Notes: generated from the sequence alone by a model not told the origin. Numbered from the stretch's first letter, positions 25,232 to 36,686 are shown. The stretch is 64,000 nt of DNA from Zygaena filipendulae (GCA_907165275.2 OU015651.1:14282501-14346500), one strand, 5' to 3'. Program-made: numbers and translations.

Positions 25232-25452
25232 TACATTATTTAGTGAACATCTGGGTACCTAAACAATACATACCTAAGTATCATTTTTTTTGTATTTTTA
25301 TACTTTGCGTTTGTCACAGGTTGACTCTGGCTAATAAGTATGATATATTATCTATACTACTTTATGTGTATAAGGTACTTTCGAAAATCTACCTAAATGT
25401 TTAGTTTCTGAGGGAATTCGTGCGGACAAAACCTCTGGAAACGGCTAGTAAA

Positions 25453-25696
25453 TCTATACATATACCTACGTATTCAATGCTTTATCCTGAATGACTGATC
25501 AACGCACAGCCTAAACCGCTGATCGTAGAGACCTCAAACCTGGAGGGTGTGTTCTTTGTATGACGCAGGCATCCGATAAGATAGGATTTTTGAAAATTAA
25601 ACCCCTAAGGGAATGAAAAGGGGTTGCAAAGTTTGTACGGAACAATTCCGCGGGAACTTCGAAATTATCGCGGGTGAAACCGCGTGGGACAGCTTG
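25453..25696 (+). mobile_element. Helitron-like element, GATCAACGCAC subfamily
   Basis: TCTATACATATACCTACG start and GTGAAACCGCGTGGGACAGC end. The tip reads CTTG instead of CTAG. Confidence 0.7.
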
Positions 25697-25909
25697 TTAT
25701 ACAACGTGTTAGTGAATTAACTGAAAACTAGAAAGTAGTTTGCTCAGAATCAACTAGCGAATCGATCGCACTTTGTTTTAATATAGGTTATATTTTTTCA
25801 TTTTTATTAACCCATGTCTAAATTATTTATAATACAATATTTGGCGCGTACGCCGCCCGCAGCAAAAAAATTCGAACCGGTAAGCGCGGGCGTAGCGCTT
25901 AGAATTTCG

Positions 25910-26055
25910 TAGATAGGTCGCCTCCAAACTAATGTTGAATAACTTTTAAAGTATAAATTTTTTCGACATAATATATATTTTAATCATTTTATTGTGTATT
26001 TTTTTAAATGGGATGTATCAGGTTTTCAGTCAATTCATTAACACGTTGTATATAT
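25910..26055. repeat. dispersed repeat, copy 2 of 2
   Basis: Shorter sister of 13445-13640, lacking the middle. Confidence 0.7.
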
Positions 26056-26375
26056 GAGTGATGACGCTGCGTTAATAAAAAACTGCCACTGCTCATTCTT
26101 AAATTATATTTACTGAGAAACGACGTTGATTGTTATCATCAATTATGATAGATACAATTGCCTATATTACTGCGGGCCACGACTCAATCGGCGGTTTGGG
26201 GGTTACGTCATCGGCCCATCACTTTAAATTTAGGATTGACTTATTCTTATTAAGACCCTTGCAGGGGACAAGTTGGGGCCACCCGCTATAAAAAATCACA
26301 TCTTCTAGGATCCATTTAAAAATAAATCAGTACCTACTTATAGAAGAATAATATGTAAAATAGGCGATATCTGCA

Positions 26376-26603
26376 GGGCAATTAAGTAACTTTTGTTGCA
26401 TTCATATTTCAGTTTCAATCAAAAAAATAGCGGTTTGTGATTAATTAATGATGTTTAGACAGCTTTAACTTTTGAAGTATGTTTATTTTGGTTGAATGCT
26501 AAATATTGTATAGGTGTCAAAACGTGCATATTGTAATCGCAAAACCGTCATATTTTTGATTGCAAACGAAAAATGATAGAAACAAAAGTTACATAATAGC
26601 CCC
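26376..26603. mobile_element. MITE, ATTATGTAACTTTTGTT ends, copy 2 of 3
   Basis: GGGCAATTAAGTAACTTTTG to CAAAAGTTACATAATAGCCC; see 22638-22863. Confidence 0.85.
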
Positions 26604-26919
26604 TCTGCTACATATTTGTTTTTCATTTCAAAAGCGACCACTTTTAGCGGTTTTAAATTTAACTTTATGTGTACTTACGCCTTCTTATTTTCTATTTTAA
26701 AGCAACTTTTAAAATAACCGTAGGTAATTTAACTAGGTTAATTATTGTGTTTCGAAAGAAACTTTCTTTTGAAATCGATTGATACAATTTACTTATTATG
26801 CGCGTCATCGCATACGCCAGAGGTTTCAATATACGTACCTACTGAATACTCATTAAGCAACTGTATTCATTCAAATTGGATAGCACGAAATTATTATGTT
26901 CGCAACAAAAAGTATAAGT

Positions 26920-27154
26920 GGACATAGATAAGCAATAGTGTGTTAACCCACACTGGAGAAATTTTGAGTAAATCGTGTTTTAAAATTACAGCGCCATTTT
27001 GTGTCAACATTTTTTATGTTCAATATTTAGTTACATATTTAAAAAATGTAATAAGGTAAACATATATTTAAAAAACGTTCTCTAACTCTCAATAAATCGT
27101 TCTGAATCAATTACTCAATTTTGTGGGTTAACATGTTATTGCTTATCTGCGTCC
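26920..27154 (+). mobile_element. 235-bp MITE with 4-bp target duplication, copy 2
   Basis: GGACATAGATAAGCAATAGT to GCTTATCTGCGTCC, flanked by AAGT at 26916-26919 and 27155-27158. Confidence 0.88.
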
Positions 27155-27194
27155 AAGTATACTTAAAATTTTCAATCAAGACCCTTATTCATTA

Positions 27195-27439
27195 CTAGCT
27201 GTCACGCGCGGTTATACCCGCGGTAATTTCGGTGTTCCCGCGGAATTATTCCATACAAACTTTTCCCCCTTTTTCACCCCCTTAGGGATAGAATTTCGGA
27301 AAATCCTTCTTATCGGATGCCTACGTCATTCAAAGAACACACCCTCCAAGTTTCAGGTCTTTACGATCAGTGCAGCGGTTAAGGCTGTGCATTGATCCGT
27401 CAGACAGTCATTCAGGACATAGCATTTTATATGTATAGA
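27195..27439 (-). mobile_element. Helitron-like element, GATCAACGCAC subfamily
   Basis: CTAGCTGTCACGCGCGG tip to TTTTATATGTATAGA start on the minus strand; full length. Confidence 0.7.
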
Positions 27440-29302
27440 TGACCACGCATATAACACTTCGATTAAACGCGCCAAAAATTGTTTTCCCCTCCATGCGCCA
27501 AGAAGTTTGAACTTAACTGTATATAACACGTCCTTATTTTTTGAAGTAGCATAAAAATTGTCGACGCTCGACAACCGCCACAATCCCTTAATTTAAACCA
27601 TCCATTGAATCAATAAAAAAAAAATACTTGTGCCAGTAATTTGATGTTTTTCTCACTCCACACTCTTCAATAGTATGTTCAGAAAACCCCTCCAGTATAC
27701 TGAATGAGCACATTCACATTCAGGAAGGTGGAATGTCCCGGAACGGTGAGGGTGGGGCGAGGGGAGGCCTCCGACGGCCACAGTAGAACGCCTCTTCCGT
27801 TCGCTGAATGCCCTTACGATTTTAATTGCGATTCTCAGTAGTTCATGGGAATTTGCCGACTGTGTAAGATGGGGTTAATAACTTATGTTCGGGTATAAAC
27901 ATTCAAGAGTTGTTAGGGGCCTTGCAGGAGTAAAACTGCGCCGTTTATAAATAAAAAACATTTTATATAAATAGAAATTTATAGAGAATTTAATAGGTAT
28001 GTATTAAGACAGACTGAATATTAATTTTTGATGATATTAAAGTTTAAGCAAAAAGTGTCAATAACGGCCGCTTTTGGCGGTTTTCAACTAAACTTTTTTA
28101 TATTATATCGCACATACATAAATATCATCAAATACAATATTAAAATTTTGTACTTTTCACCTAACATTTTCTCCTATTAATTTTAAACGACTTCCCAAAA
28201 AGGAGGAGGTTCTCAATTCGACGCGTATGTTTTTATCTAGCGGGTCGTGCTAATAGCCCTTTAGGTCTTAAAATTGTATGTATTGATTCTTACAGAAAAA
28301 TCGTACGCATATCTCTGCCGGAACTTTCTGAAAGGACAAGACCGGACATCTTTTTGAATGTTTCTAAGTTGACTATCAACATTAATATGTTCAACGGTAA
28401 ACCGTTTCATTGAACTCAAAGACCGCAAGCGAAACAATCGAACGATTCCGATCAACAAACTCTGATATTATGGTCGAATCTATTCATAATTTGATGAGGC
28501 AATCGATACTGTAAATAACTAAAGATATAACAAAAGACTTCGAACGTAGAGTTGCTCGATTACCTATATTATTATTTATTATAGAGTATTCGAGGCCGCA
28601 CGCGTCGTTCACACTGATGTCTTCATTTGCGGTCTCATAGATGCGGTATTATTTCCAACAAAAACTAAATCATAATGGTTGTATGTGCGAGCGAGATCTC
28701 GCGGGTGGTCCAGGCTCTTCGTAATTACTTATGGCCATTAGTAAGAGATTTCATTGTCCATCCCTCTCTCTCGCCCAGCAGACGGGAACCGGCGATTTCA
28801 GTATTAAAGATGTGGTCGTAATTGAAAATGAGAAAGGAATTTTTACTGTCGCTTGTTCAGAAAACTAAAATTAAATATCTTCTGGTAGTAATTTTGAAAT
28901 CAAATGAATTACCATAAAGTTTAGTGCTAACAATAAGATAAGGGAAATATAAGTGATATTTAGGTATCAAATAATAATAATTTTACTAACAAATAATTGT
29001 TTTCAACGATCTGTTATAAACACTCGATGTTAAGAGATGCAGACACGATATAATACAAGAAAATGGTTAAAGATATTACACGGTTTATTGTATGGTTGCA
29101 TTTAAAATTACCAATACTTTCCGTAATCAACGCCAAACCGCTGACAACTATTTTTTTCAATGATCACCCGATCCAAACGCTTCATACTTAAAAAGAAGCT
29201 AGACATTTGACACATTACGTGCTAAACATTACCCAACTATAATTATAGTCATACGGTCTATGTTCTGATATAATCGATAATGCCGTTCCACGATGTCATT
29301 GT
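27440..29302. other. no gene recognised; likely 3' flank of paralogue A at the right end
   Basis: Unique AT-rich DNA. The right 200 bp would include the 3' UTR and the AATAAA (29094-29099, minus strand) of paralogue A. Confidence 0.45.
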
Positions 29303-30257
29303 CTAAGCTACAATTTCGACCGTCACATTTTTCTTTTCAGCTCTCAGTTTTGACAGCAACGATGAGAAGTCTCCGCCTTCATGGGGCAATGGAACTATTA
29401 TCGTCGGTCTCTCCAATGGAGTCGTGATTAGCGAAGGTTCGCTGGTATAGTACGGTGATGTTTCAGGGTGTAGTAACAGGTTTCTCAGTAAGTTCCCTGA
29501 AGAAGCAGCGGTCTCTCCTGATGTGTCCGCTTTTGTAGTTGTTTTCTTTGTTGTCGCCTTAGTTGTTGTTAGTGGTGCTGTAAATATACGTATTGATAAA
29601 CTTTTGGCGGATAATATTGAACTAATACCTATCGATACCTATGTATTTATAAAGGTATACTTAATCTCGAACGGATAGTGAAACCAGTGAGCTGTAATGT
29701 AATGGGACGGGCTTAAAAGTACTGACTACTGCTATGTACATACGTGAAAAAGTGTGTGCTTTTAAGTCGACGATGCAATAGTTGTATCCGAGGCCAGTGC
29801 CGACTGCCAGCATCACCATCATCGTGGTGATGGTGCACCATATCACAGCCGTCAGCGCACAGCATGACACTAGTCTGAAAAAGAGGTATTTTGCTTGTTT
29901 TAGCCCCTCCATCTAGATTCGCCCTTAGTTCACTTCAAGGATAGTTAAAGCATATTCTAGAGACTACTTTTATTGCCCATGGTCTAGTTGTAAACCTAAC
30001 TTCAATAGTTTTTCCAAAGGGATTGGAAACACTAGGTACGTAAGTTGATCCTTTATTAAATTCTACAACTACTTTACCGCTTCGTTGTTTCGTTTATTAT
30101 TTTCATTTTCTTGCTTCAAAGCTTTATAAATTACAAATTTGAATTAATTCATCGCTAAAACTGTGTTCAGAAAACTTTAAATGGATAGGTATACTCACTT
30201 TTCAACGGTGTACATCATTTGCCCAACAGCATTTCCTAAAGCTGAACAACCACACAT
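29303..30257 (-). CDS. small single-pass membrane protein, unknown family (paralogue A)
   Basis: Three exons, 30257-30199, 29874-29744 and 29577-29303, splice by GT/AG into 154 codons ending in TAG. Intron phases are 2 and 1. Residues 1-20 are short and hold two Cys. Residues 21-52 form one strongly hydrophobic segment with SCCALTAVIWC and MMVMLAVGTGLGYN. Residues 64-82 are Thr/Lys/Pro-rich, then comes a linker and a C-terminal block with GGDFSSLLSKLRAEKK and one N-glycosylation sequon (NVT, near residue 147). I do not recognise the family. The layout suggests a signal-anchor or signal-peptide protein with a Thr-rich exposed tail. An AATAAA on the coding strand lies at 29099-29094, about 200 bp past the stop. 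The paralogue at 30967-32855 lies just upstream in the same orientation. The conserved exon structure makes a chance assembly unlikely. Confidence 0.8.
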
Positions 30258-30499
30258 TTTATCGGCAAAACTACTTGTTAAATAAATTCAAAAAATATAA
30301 TAAAAAAATTAAAATAAAGTACTAGTAAAATATAAAATCATTCCATCTCACATGTTGTCATGTTTACATTATTTGACAAAAAGACTTAAGACATAATTAT
30401 CGTCTTTGGCATCGATGAAATTATTTCATTCTTGACCGCCAGTGATTAATAAATCTATGAATAGTGTTTAACACGGTAAAAAGTATTCACTTCAGGTAA

Positions 30500-30720
30500 C
30501 TAGCTGTGCCACGCGATTTCACCCGCGTGAATTTCGGAATTCCCGCAGGAAGTCCAATTTTTTTTTTCATATTCTTCTTCTTACAATAGGAAACACAACA
30601 AAAAAAGAATTAGCGAAATTGGTCCAAGTTACGTTTTAAGTTACCTACACGAAAAAGGCAATTGCGAAAACTTTGTTTTATTCCGTTTTATGTTTTATTA
30701 TAATTGATACAGACGAACAG
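30500..30720 (-). mobile_element. Helitron-like element, eroded
   Basis: CTAGCTGTGCCACGCGATTT and CGTGAATTTCGGAATTCCCG at the tip, then degraded sequence with GACGAACAGACC near 30712. It separates the two paralogous genes. Confidence 0.5.
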
Positions 30721-30966
30721 ACCACCAAAAAAATTGTTGGTTTGGATTCTACTTTTGATGCTGTAAAATTCTAAAAATTATTTTACCTTCGATATGAAAC
30801 AGACTCGTATCTATATTTTATTATATTTTACATGAATAGATAATATTTTACAATGTTCAAGTAAGTACTCCACTCCATCGGTAAGGTGATGGTCGATAGC
30901 ATGCGTTTGCGTTCATGTATTGCTCCTAATAACAAATCTTCAGATAAATCAACCAATCATTGAAAT

Positions 30967-31244
30967 TCACCAACTTCTCTCACGCATCCTCGACAATAGC
31001 TTCGAGAAATCATCACCAATGAGTGATGATTCAGTCCCTGGCGACACTTTATCAGTTGTTTTAGTCAAGAAATCTCTGTACGCATATTTCCTGTACAAGT
31101 TGGTCCTGAGATATCTCTCAGCTGGAGGTGTTGTTTCGTTTTCAGAGCCATTCGAACCGTCTGCGTTTTCGTTACTGCCCGATGAATTATCATCTTCACT
31201 TGAGTTTTCTGATTGGTCGCTTGTAACATTACTTGTTTCCGATT
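30967..31244 (-). CDS. paralogue B, terminal coding exon
   Basis: The acceptor TTTAAACAG opens 278 bases ending in TGA. It is dense in Ser, Asn, Asp and Glu with sequons NVT, NSS, NGS and NET, followed by a basic/aromatic stretch and the C-terminal GDDFSKLLSRMRERSW. The opposite strand is also open here for 110 codons; I treat that as a shadow because the - strand frame is spliced, conserved with paralogue A and has matching phases. Confidence 0.75.
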
Positions 31245-32855
31245 CTGTTTAAAAAAAGCAACGTTAGCTAGCATGGATTCAGTTCTGTTATGTTATGAAA
31301 TATTGTTTTGTGTCAATTGATTCAATCGTTAATCAAGTCGACGGTCTTAAAAATATTAGTCTTTAATTTTGTTAGTCAATAAATTTTTATGTTTTATAAT
31401 CTGTTTCAAATTTTTGAACTGAAACCGATTTGTCAAACGAATTTGTGAATATATAGGTAACTATTGAGGCGTTATTACTAATTAATAATTATTTACTAAG
31501 TTATGACTCAGTCACTGCCAATACTTTATCAGTTTTTTAAAGTCAAAGGATCCCTGTACGTGAACCGAGATTCCTTTTAGGTGTATCTCAGGCCTAACTT
31601 GTTTTGGAAACCCTGTGCCTAGGTACAAGTTGGTCTTTATTTCCTGACTGCTGAATATGTCTCACCTGGAGGTATTTCTACGTTCGCAGAGGAATTAGTA
31701 TCGCTTGTGCTTCCTTCGACCGTTGTACCATTAGACGTTGAATTTTCTCCTTCATTTGAATCGGGAATTGTCGTAGCTGTTAAAAAAATATCAGTAACTA
31801 GTCAAGGAAAGTAAAGGATATCTCAGAACCAACTTTACGGATAGGATTTCCTGTACAAATTGGTTCTGAGATATCTTTCAGCTGGAGATTTGCTCCGTTT
31901 GCTGGAGAATTCGTACCGTTTGCGCTTTCCTCCGCCGTTGTGCCAGCGACTGTCGAATTTCCTCCTTCACTTGAGCTTTCTAATTGCTCATTTGTAGTAT
32001 TTGATGCTTTCGGAATTTTTGGAGCTGTTTAGAAAAAAGAAAGTTAGCTGGCAAATGATATATTACGGAATATTGTATTGTGTACATTGATTATTGTACC
32101 TATTTACTTCAATCATTGAGTATAAAAGATGTCAACGATCTTGAATGTCTTTTGGAAGTTATAGAAACTTGTTAGCTATCATTCTACCTAAATATTATAA
32201 ATACGAAAGTGAGTTTGTTGTTACGCCTTCACGCCTTTAATTAACCAATCATCATGATCGTGACGTCACTATTGCCTAGCAAGTACCCCTCGTCCTGCCG
32301 TTGTGGTCGACGACGCAGGAGTTGTACCCGAGGCCCATGCCGACGGCCAGCATGACCATCATACTGCTCACCAAGCACCAGATCACAGCTGTCAGTGCAA
32401 GGCAAGAGAGTAGCCTGCAAACGATGAAAATACACATAAGTGTAGGTATCCAGCTGTAAGTAATTCTGTACTTTTCAACCAGAATAAAAGAACGAACGTG
32501 TCAACTATCGAAAAAAATGCGTAGGGAAATCCATTTTAAGAAATTCCTCTTGTACGTTTGAAAGCACTTAACGTAGAAACTGAAGCACTGAATTTAATTT
32601 GAAACTCGAAATAATAAACTATGTAGTGACGCCAGTGCCTTTCGAAATACAACCTGAGCAAAGCCGACAGCAGCTTTAATGAAGATCGATAGCTACTATT
32701 TAATGATGTATAGGTTGTATACACAAACTACTTAGAGATAGGTACTATAGAATGTGTGTACTTGGTTTATCAAGTTAGTGGGTAGTTAATTAGCAGTTAG
32801 TTTACTTTCCGAAACTGTGCATTATTTCGCCAGCGCAACCTCCAATAGAACACAT
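30967..32855 (-). CDS. small single-pass membrane protein with amplified Ser/Thr/Asn-rich exons, unknown family (paralogue B)
   Basis: Exons 32855-32806, 32414-32287, 32024-31839, 31776-31666 and 31244-30967 join in frame to a TGA stop, about 250 residues if all are used. The first two introns have the same phases (2, then 1) as paralogue A. Over the 36-residue membrane block (residues 18-53, SCLALTAVIWC to GLGYNSCVVD) 27 positions are identical to A. Exons 3, 4 and 5 are diverged tandem copies of one Ser/Thr/Asn/Glu-rich exon, and the internal two are phase 1-1, so either could be skipped without breaking the frame. The last exon carries several N-x-S/T sequons, a TPPAERYLRTNLYRK segment and ends GDDFSKLLSRMRERSW, echoing the C-terminus of A. 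AATAAA on the coding strand lies about 145 bp past the stop (30822-30817). Function unknown; probably a membrane protein with a glycosylated, mucin-like exposed region. Confidence 0.78.
31500..31665 (-). pseudogene. decayed 3' half of a duplicated terminal exon
   Basis: Directly after exon copy 2 the sequence still resembles the 3' part of the terminal exon (compare 31501-31680 with 31021-31140 on the + strand: shared words include ACTTTATCAGTT, TTTAGTCAA, CTGTAC, GTACAAGTTGGTC). It has small indels and no intact frame. It is intronic in the present gene model and marks how the exon array arose. Confidence 0.6.
31666..31776 (-). CDS. paralogue B, duplicated exon copy 2
   Basis: The acceptor TTTTAACAG and a donor CCTCCAG|GTGAGA give 111 bases in phase 1-1. 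It encodes TTIPDSNEGENSTSNGTT and further Ser/Thr/Asn-rich sequence ending EIPPG. In the terminal exon the matching position reads CCTCCAGCTGAGA, so one C-to-G difference makes the GT of the donor and shortens this copy. Sequons NST and NGT are present. Confidence 0.65.
31839..32024 (-). CDS. paralogue B, duplicated exon copy 1
   Basis: The acceptor CTAAACAG and a donor ATCC|GTAAAG give 186 bases in phase 1-1. The first half reads SSSEGGNSTVAGTTAEES-like sequence and aligns to the last exon. The second half retains the DNA of the TPPAERYLRTNLYRK region but in a shifted frame (read as NLQLKDISEPICTGNPI). The frame stays open to the donor, so the copy is usable although its tail no longer encodes the ancestral peptide. 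Confidence 0.65.
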
Positions 32856-33134
32856 AATCGATGACACGGAACACAGAATCCGTTTAAAAATATATATAAA
32901 AGAAACTTCATATGAATACGACTATAATAAAATAAAATACTGAACGAATCGAACGAACTATACAAATAAAAAAAATCCTGTTTAAGTGACAGATTGGTAT
33001 TATGAATTGCTTTTAAATTTTATGACAGCCGTGGCAAAGAATCCTTCCTCTGAAAGCCAAATCATCTAAGACTATATTTATATGATAACCTTATCGCACC
33101 GTATATAGCCGTATTTTCAGATAATTATTGTGTA

Positions 33135-33364
33135 CTAGTTGTGCCCCGGGGTTTCCCGCGTTAATTTCAGAGTTCCCGCGGGAATTCCGGAATAAAAGTA
33201 CCCTATGTGTTAATCTGATGTATAAGCTATATTTTTGTAAAGTTTCATTTAAACCCATTCAGTAGTTTTTGCGTGAAAGCGTAACAAACATCCATCCATC
33301 CATCCATCCATCCATCCATCCTCCATACATACTTACAAACTTTCGCGTTTATAATATTAGTAGA
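33135..33364 (-). mobile_element. Helitron-like element with (ATCC)n expansion
   Basis: CTAGTTGTGCCCCGGGG tip to TTTATAATATTAGTAGA start, with about nine CATC/ATCC units at 33288-33322. It lies a few hundred bases upstream of paralogue B's start. Confidence 0.7.
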
Positions 33365-34000
33365 ATTTCAAAAGTATAGGATAAAAGCTTTATATTAAAT
33401 ACTGTGATTATGTCGAGGTTATATGTTTTCGGCAAGGAATCTCGAATAAATAATACTTTTATAATAATCTAAATTAATTATTACAAATTAAATAATACGT
33501 ACGTATGTATGTACGAGTACATAAAAACTTTTTTAATGTATCATAAACATAATAAACAAATGTACTTTCAAATAGAGACCGATTGCTCCCGCATCGCCAG
33601 TTTCACACAAAACGTAATCTGGGCTCTACGAGTATTTTAATATAACTTATTGAGTGAAAATAACGAGCGATTTTGAAATTTATTTCTCTCGCAATACTGA
33701 CTTTAATTATAGAAAATCTCGCCCTTCAGATTTACGCTCCCTAGGGTGCAATTAATATTACAAATATTTAGTATTTTCGCGCTACATTTTCGAAATAAAA
33801 TATTCGTTAACACATCAAAGGACCGTTAAGGGCTGGTATTTTTTTTGTTTTGAAGTTTGTTTTGTAGTATCTTTCTTTGTTGACGTGTCGCTTGTAGAGA
33901 TGTGAGAGAGGGGAGACTGTACAGAACTTCTTAATTCTTTATATTTCAACAAGTTTCTTCTAGAGAGCAAGCTGTTACTTGCAATGATGTGCATACCTCT
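33365..34000. other. no gene recognised
   Basis: AT-rich sequence upstream of paralogue B, with no promoter motif I would defend. Confidence 0.4.
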
Positions 34001-34165
34001 GTACCAATAGACTCAAAGACTCAAATAATGTAATTTCTATAACTTAATACTGTATATGTTATGTACCAATAGACTTAAAGACTCAAATAATGTAATTTCT
34101 ATAACTTAATACTGTATATGCTATGCTGTTGGTGTGCCAATAAATAAATAAATAAAAAATAAACA
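34001..34165 (+). repeat. 62-bp tandem duplication within a LINE-like tail
   Basis: GTACCAATAGACTCAAAGAC through TGTATATGTTAT is repeated at 34063 with two or three changes, followed by GTGTGCCAATAAATAAATAA. Confidence 0.75.
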
Positions 34166-34611
34166 AGTTTTTGCTTGTTTGAACGAAATAGAAAAAAATG
34201 TAGTCCTTCCCCACTAACCCGTCGGTTAGTTAAAATAAAGTTATTTTACCTCTTCATAAGAATAGCGTAGACACTAGACATAGTTACTTTGGCTAACCTA
34301 AAAATGCGCAAAAAAACACGTTGCTGTAACTCGATTTCAGTTAATTCGCTTCAAAACTACATTAAAACAAATAATTATCGTCCAATCTGCCTCTAAAGTA
34401 ATACACAAGTGCTTGAGTCGCGCAAATTTTAACGCTTCTCCGGTTTGAGTGAAGTGCCGTCGAATGGAATGATTACCTTCGAAGCTCCGACCGACCACTC
34501 GAGGTACAGAGCGATAAAAGCGCCCTCTACCACTGAGTAAGGAACGATAATGCTTTTTAATGTTTCACAACTTGTTAAATACAAAGTAGTCAAGTTACAA
34601 GATGCTTATTT

Positions 34612-34759
34612 CTAGCTGTTCTCGCAGTTTCACCCCCGTTAATATCGGAGATCCCGCGCGACAACGTGTATGCAAAATTGCATGACGATCGGTTAAGCTG
34701 TTAAGGGGTAAAAGCGTAACAAACAAACAAACTTACTTTCGCATTAATAATAGCAAGGA
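34612..34759 (-). mobile_element. Helitron-like element, short
   Basis: CTAGCTGTTCTCGCAGTTTC to GCATTAATAATAGCAAGGA, about 148 bp with a central deletion. Confidence 0.65.
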
Positions 34760-36030
34760 TATTAGTTAGGATTAGAAAGGATAATAACTACTTAGGTCCA
34801 AAAAACTAGCGTAAATAACGTATAGTAGGTACGGCAAAATATATGGTGTTAGGACTTATTTTAATAAATAAATAAAATAAATAAATAAATTTTCATGACG
34901 TGAATTTTAAGAGATTCTCAAACCCTATTTACATAGTTATTTTAATATTTTTACCTTTAGTGCGCGAATGTACCACAACCACAGAAGCCGAAAGAAAACA
35001 TCTAAATTAGTAGAATGAATAGGAAGTAAGATTTTAAAATAAATTATAGATCAGGGGACCAGTGGCAACCTCAAACATATTTTCAGGTGATCCAGGAGGA
35101 AATAATTACATGGCCAATTACAGATTTTTAAACAAAACAATGTATTTTTAGGGTATGTACTTAATAATGAAAGTAAAATCACGCGCAACTTCTCAGTAGA
35201 AACTTAATAAATATAATTTTTATCGGTAACAAATCTCTAAGCTCGAACATTTTTTGTATTAACTTTTGACTATGTTTATTTTTTCTAACCCCCATTGCGT
35301 TGTTTATTTATTTAGGCTAAGAAAGGTTCAGGGAAATGATTTTAAGCTATATACAATATACATACTCGCACATTTATTGGTTAGAAAAAAAATCTGTTTT
35401 GTTTAACCTCTTTAATTCTTTACCCGAACTTGTATCCTTGCCACACATGTTTATATGTATGTAGTTGTTTAAAAAAAGTTGTCACTTTACTTTTGTGAAC
35501 CAAAAGTTTTTTTTAAGACTTAGCAAGTCATCAAAACTTAATGACTATTTAAGTACTTAAGACTGTTCAAGTGCCTACTTGAAAGAAGTTACCGATTTTC
35601 ATGAAAAAAACGACGGATCACTTTAGTAAAACTTTAACGCAAGCAGGACGTGCCTGTATTCCAAGATTTTATGACAATTATTTGTGAAAAAATACCTACC
35701 TGACAGTTAATTCATTTCTTCTTCTTTTTCATTCTTTTTTAATTTTGATATTCACGGTCGAAATATATTAAGGTATAGCTAAGAAGGAGCCGTAGTGTGT
35801 GAATATATCCACTTTAATTCATATGAAAATTGACCGTGTCGCTCAAGCTTAGCCGCAATTACTTCTGCAGTAAGCAGTAAGATCTAGCGTAGTATTTTTG
35901 TTTTTGGACGAGATCCATATTCCATACATACAATAAGTCAAGTGTGTCTGTTTGTTATTCCAAATTAACATCTTTACACATACAATGCTTATGAAAGTAT
36001 ATACGGTAGGTACTTACTTACATATATTTT
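34760..36030. other. no gene recognised
   Basis: AT-rich unique DNA with a few (AAAT)n runs (34865-34890). Confidence 0.45.
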
Positions 36031-36210
36031 TTTTTAATTTGTGTCTGTCTTTCTATCTGTCTGTTCGGCTAATCTCTGAAACTGCTGGACCGATTTTAAC
36101 GGGACTTTCACTAGCAGATAACTGATCTGCTACTTTTATTTTAGAAAATTATACCTACTTTCAGCGGGAATTCCGAAACTCACGCGGGTGAAACCGCGGG
36201 GTACAGCTAG
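36031..36210 (+). mobile_element. Helitron-like element
   Basis: CTATCTGTCTGTTCGGCTAA to GTGAAACCGCGGGGTACAGC|TAG. Confidence 0.6.
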
Positions 36211-36499
36211 TAGGATATAAGAATACCGTTGCCCCGTGTTGGCTTTAATCTCAGTGGTGACGGCTTGAATAAACAAAGTCTGCTCACCCCGGATGGAGAT
36301 TGTTTGAACTTTGAACACGGGTCGGGTGCGGGGGCCGCTCGGTGACGTCTCCGAAGGGAATATATGGAAATATTAACGCAGTGTTTACTCAATTATAATA
36401 ATATAGAGATCTGTTTTAGATGTCTGTAGGTACCTAATATCTACGTTTTTCGGCAACATCTTCTTCTATCTATCTTCTATCTATATTCTATATACTATA

Positions 36500-36686
36500 C
36501 TAGCTGTGCCTCGCGGTGTCACCCGCGTGAGTTTCGGAGTTCCCGCGGGAATTCCGGGATGAAAAATAGATAGTAGCCGATTCTCAGACCTACTGAATAT
36601 GCATATAAAATTTCATGAGAATCGGTCAAGCCGTTTCGGAGGAGTATGGGAACGAACATTGTGACACGTGAATTTTATATATTAGA
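36500..36686 (-). mobile_element. Helitron-like element, TCTAATATATAAAA subfamily
   Basis: CTAGCTGTGCCTCGCGG tip to TTTTATATATTAGA start (minus). It abuts the plus-strand copy at 36684-36983 head to head. Confidence 0.7.

Noticed and set aside
30920..31252. 110-codon + strand open frame
   Set aside because: Antisense of the terminal exon of paralogue B; the minus-strand frame has matching splice sites and a paralogue.
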